From contig DYNT01000063.1 of assembly GCA_020720905.1 (NCBI GenBank), positions 1 to 7,647 on the forward strand: a stretch of DNA of 7,647 bases. Direction: 5' to 3'. The DNA is from Micavibrio aeruginosavorus. Its GTDB lineage: Bacteria > Pseudomonadota > Alphaproteobacteria > UBA9219. Below the pieces are notes generated by a model. It saw only the letters and a program-made list of their open reading frames with translations. It ran no database searches and had not been told where the DNA came from. Position numbers and translations under genes: made by a program. Positions 7,393 to 7,647 of the stretch are shown one piece after another. The stretch's first letter is position 1; every line of letters begins with the position of its first letter.

Positions 7393-7578
7393 TTCTGCGT
7401 GCGCACATAAGGACATGAAGACAGCCCTCTCGCGCCCGCTGCGGCCAAGCCCCCTTCTTTGCCGCGAGTCTGCGCCTACGCCGTACGCGTAAAAAAATGT
7501 GCCACAGCATGACGCGTTGCCTTGGCGGCGGCATCGGCTTCTGGATCAAGTATAACCTGAGTTCGGAGCCGTGATCTT

Positions 7579-7608
7579 TTTATAGTTGCCTACACTGCTG
7601 TCCGGCAA
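7579..7608 (-). promoter_or_regulatory. Candidate sigma-70 promoter reading leftward into the structured block
   Basis: On the minus strand TTGCCG (7603-7608; 4 of 6 to consensus) is followed after 18 nt by TATAAA (7579-7584; 5 of 6). Transcription would start near 7572 and run toward the structured block and the hairpin at 7217-7253. Its -35 box directly abuts the stop codon of the partial gene at the right edge, consistent with a new transcription unit beginning there. Confidence 0.4.
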
Positions 7609-7647
7609 TTAGCTGAATAGATTCAGTTGGGTAGGGTTTTCTTCGAC
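7609..7647 (-). CDS. Possible 3' end of a minus-strand gene, C-terminus PTQLNLFS (partial)
   Basis: Reading leftward from the window edge, one frame gives 12 codons, VEENPTQLNLFS, then TAA at 7609-7611. The other two minus frames are stopped in this stretch or just beyond. The C-terminal QLNLF resembles the beta-sliding-clamp binding pentapeptide (consensus QL[S/D]LF) found at the ends of several replication and repair proteins, such as Y-family polymerases and MutS. Twelve codons cannot establish a gene, so this rests on the motif and on the promoter-like site directly downstream. The rest of the gene lies outside the window. Confidence 0.35.
   Translation of the reverse strand, partial: VEENPTQLNLFS

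Noticed and set aside
7198..7416. Minus-strand frame of 72 residues (starts MSLCAHAEG) with AGAGGG 8 nt before its ATG
   Set aside because: The ribosome site is good, but the frame runs through the nested stems and through a terminator-like hairpin before reaching its stop, and the Ala/Arg-rich protein resembles no family. Kept as the main coding alternative to the RNA candidate.
7419..7570. Plus-strand frame around MCHSMTRCLGGGIGFW ending at TGA 7570
   Set aside because: It overlaps the other candidate frames, lacks a convincing ribosome site, and has a basic, low-complexity upstream part.
7535..7581. Plus-strand terminator formed by CGGCTTC and GGAGCCG before a T5 run
   Set aside because: The loop is 23 nt and five bases separate the stem from the T run, so it is not a canonical terminator. 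It is, however, the one stem that pairs better on the plus strand.
7490..7600. Minus-strand frame giving LDPEADAAAKATRHAVAHFF, which could join the 72-residue frame by slippage on a T7 run at 7491-7497
   Set aside because: There is no ATG, GTG or TTG start with a ribosome site after the upstream stop, and a frameshift must be assumed. Ala-rich translation is expected in any G+C-rich frame.
7620..7647. TTCGAC at the right edge as the start of a tmRNA
   Set aside because: The flanking bases do not match the tmRNA 5' consensus, no tag reading frame or CCACCA end is present, and the sequence is cut off.

Overview
The window looks like chromosomal DNA from an alphaproteobacterium of moderate G+C. 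The main evidence is a PfkB-family adenosine kinase of the kind common in that class, together with a bactofilin and a bacterial alpha-2-macroglobulin. I cannot name the genus. Nothing indicates a phage, an insertion sequence, a CRISPR array or a tRNA/rRNA gene.

Layout. (1) 33-443, plus strand: a bacteriohemerythrin gene, family-typical over 136 codons except that codon 87 is an in-frame TAG. All seven family iron ligands are encoded, but the last two lie beyond the stop. (2) 451-4707, minus strand, converging on the hemerythrin with a 7-nt gap: a 1418-residue secreted alpha-2-macroglobulin-like protein whose thioester site is degenerate. (3) 4738-5763, minus strand: adenosine kinase, 30 nt upstream of the macroglobulin gene and probably in the same transcript. 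(4) 5764-6049: a divergent control region. (5) 6050-6697, plus strand: bactofilin, followed by a good intrinsic terminator. (6) 6886-7197, plus strand: a 103-residue cysteine-containing protein I do not recognise, visibly more A+T-rich than its neighbours. (7) 7198-7647: no convincing complete protein gene. It holds a bidirectional terminator-like hairpin, a G+C-rich block of nested complementary stems that may be a structured RNA, a minus-strand promoter candidate, and at the right edge the possible last 12 codons of a minus-strand gene ending in a clamp-binding-like QLNLF.

How the parts relate. The kinase (nucleoside salvage) and the macroglobulin (periplasmic defence or envelope quality control) are linked by position only. 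Bactofilin is a cytoskeletal scaffold transcribed away from them. The most unusual points are the amber-interrupted but otherwise intact hemerythrin, the macroglobulin without a thioester, and the unexplained structured block near the right end.
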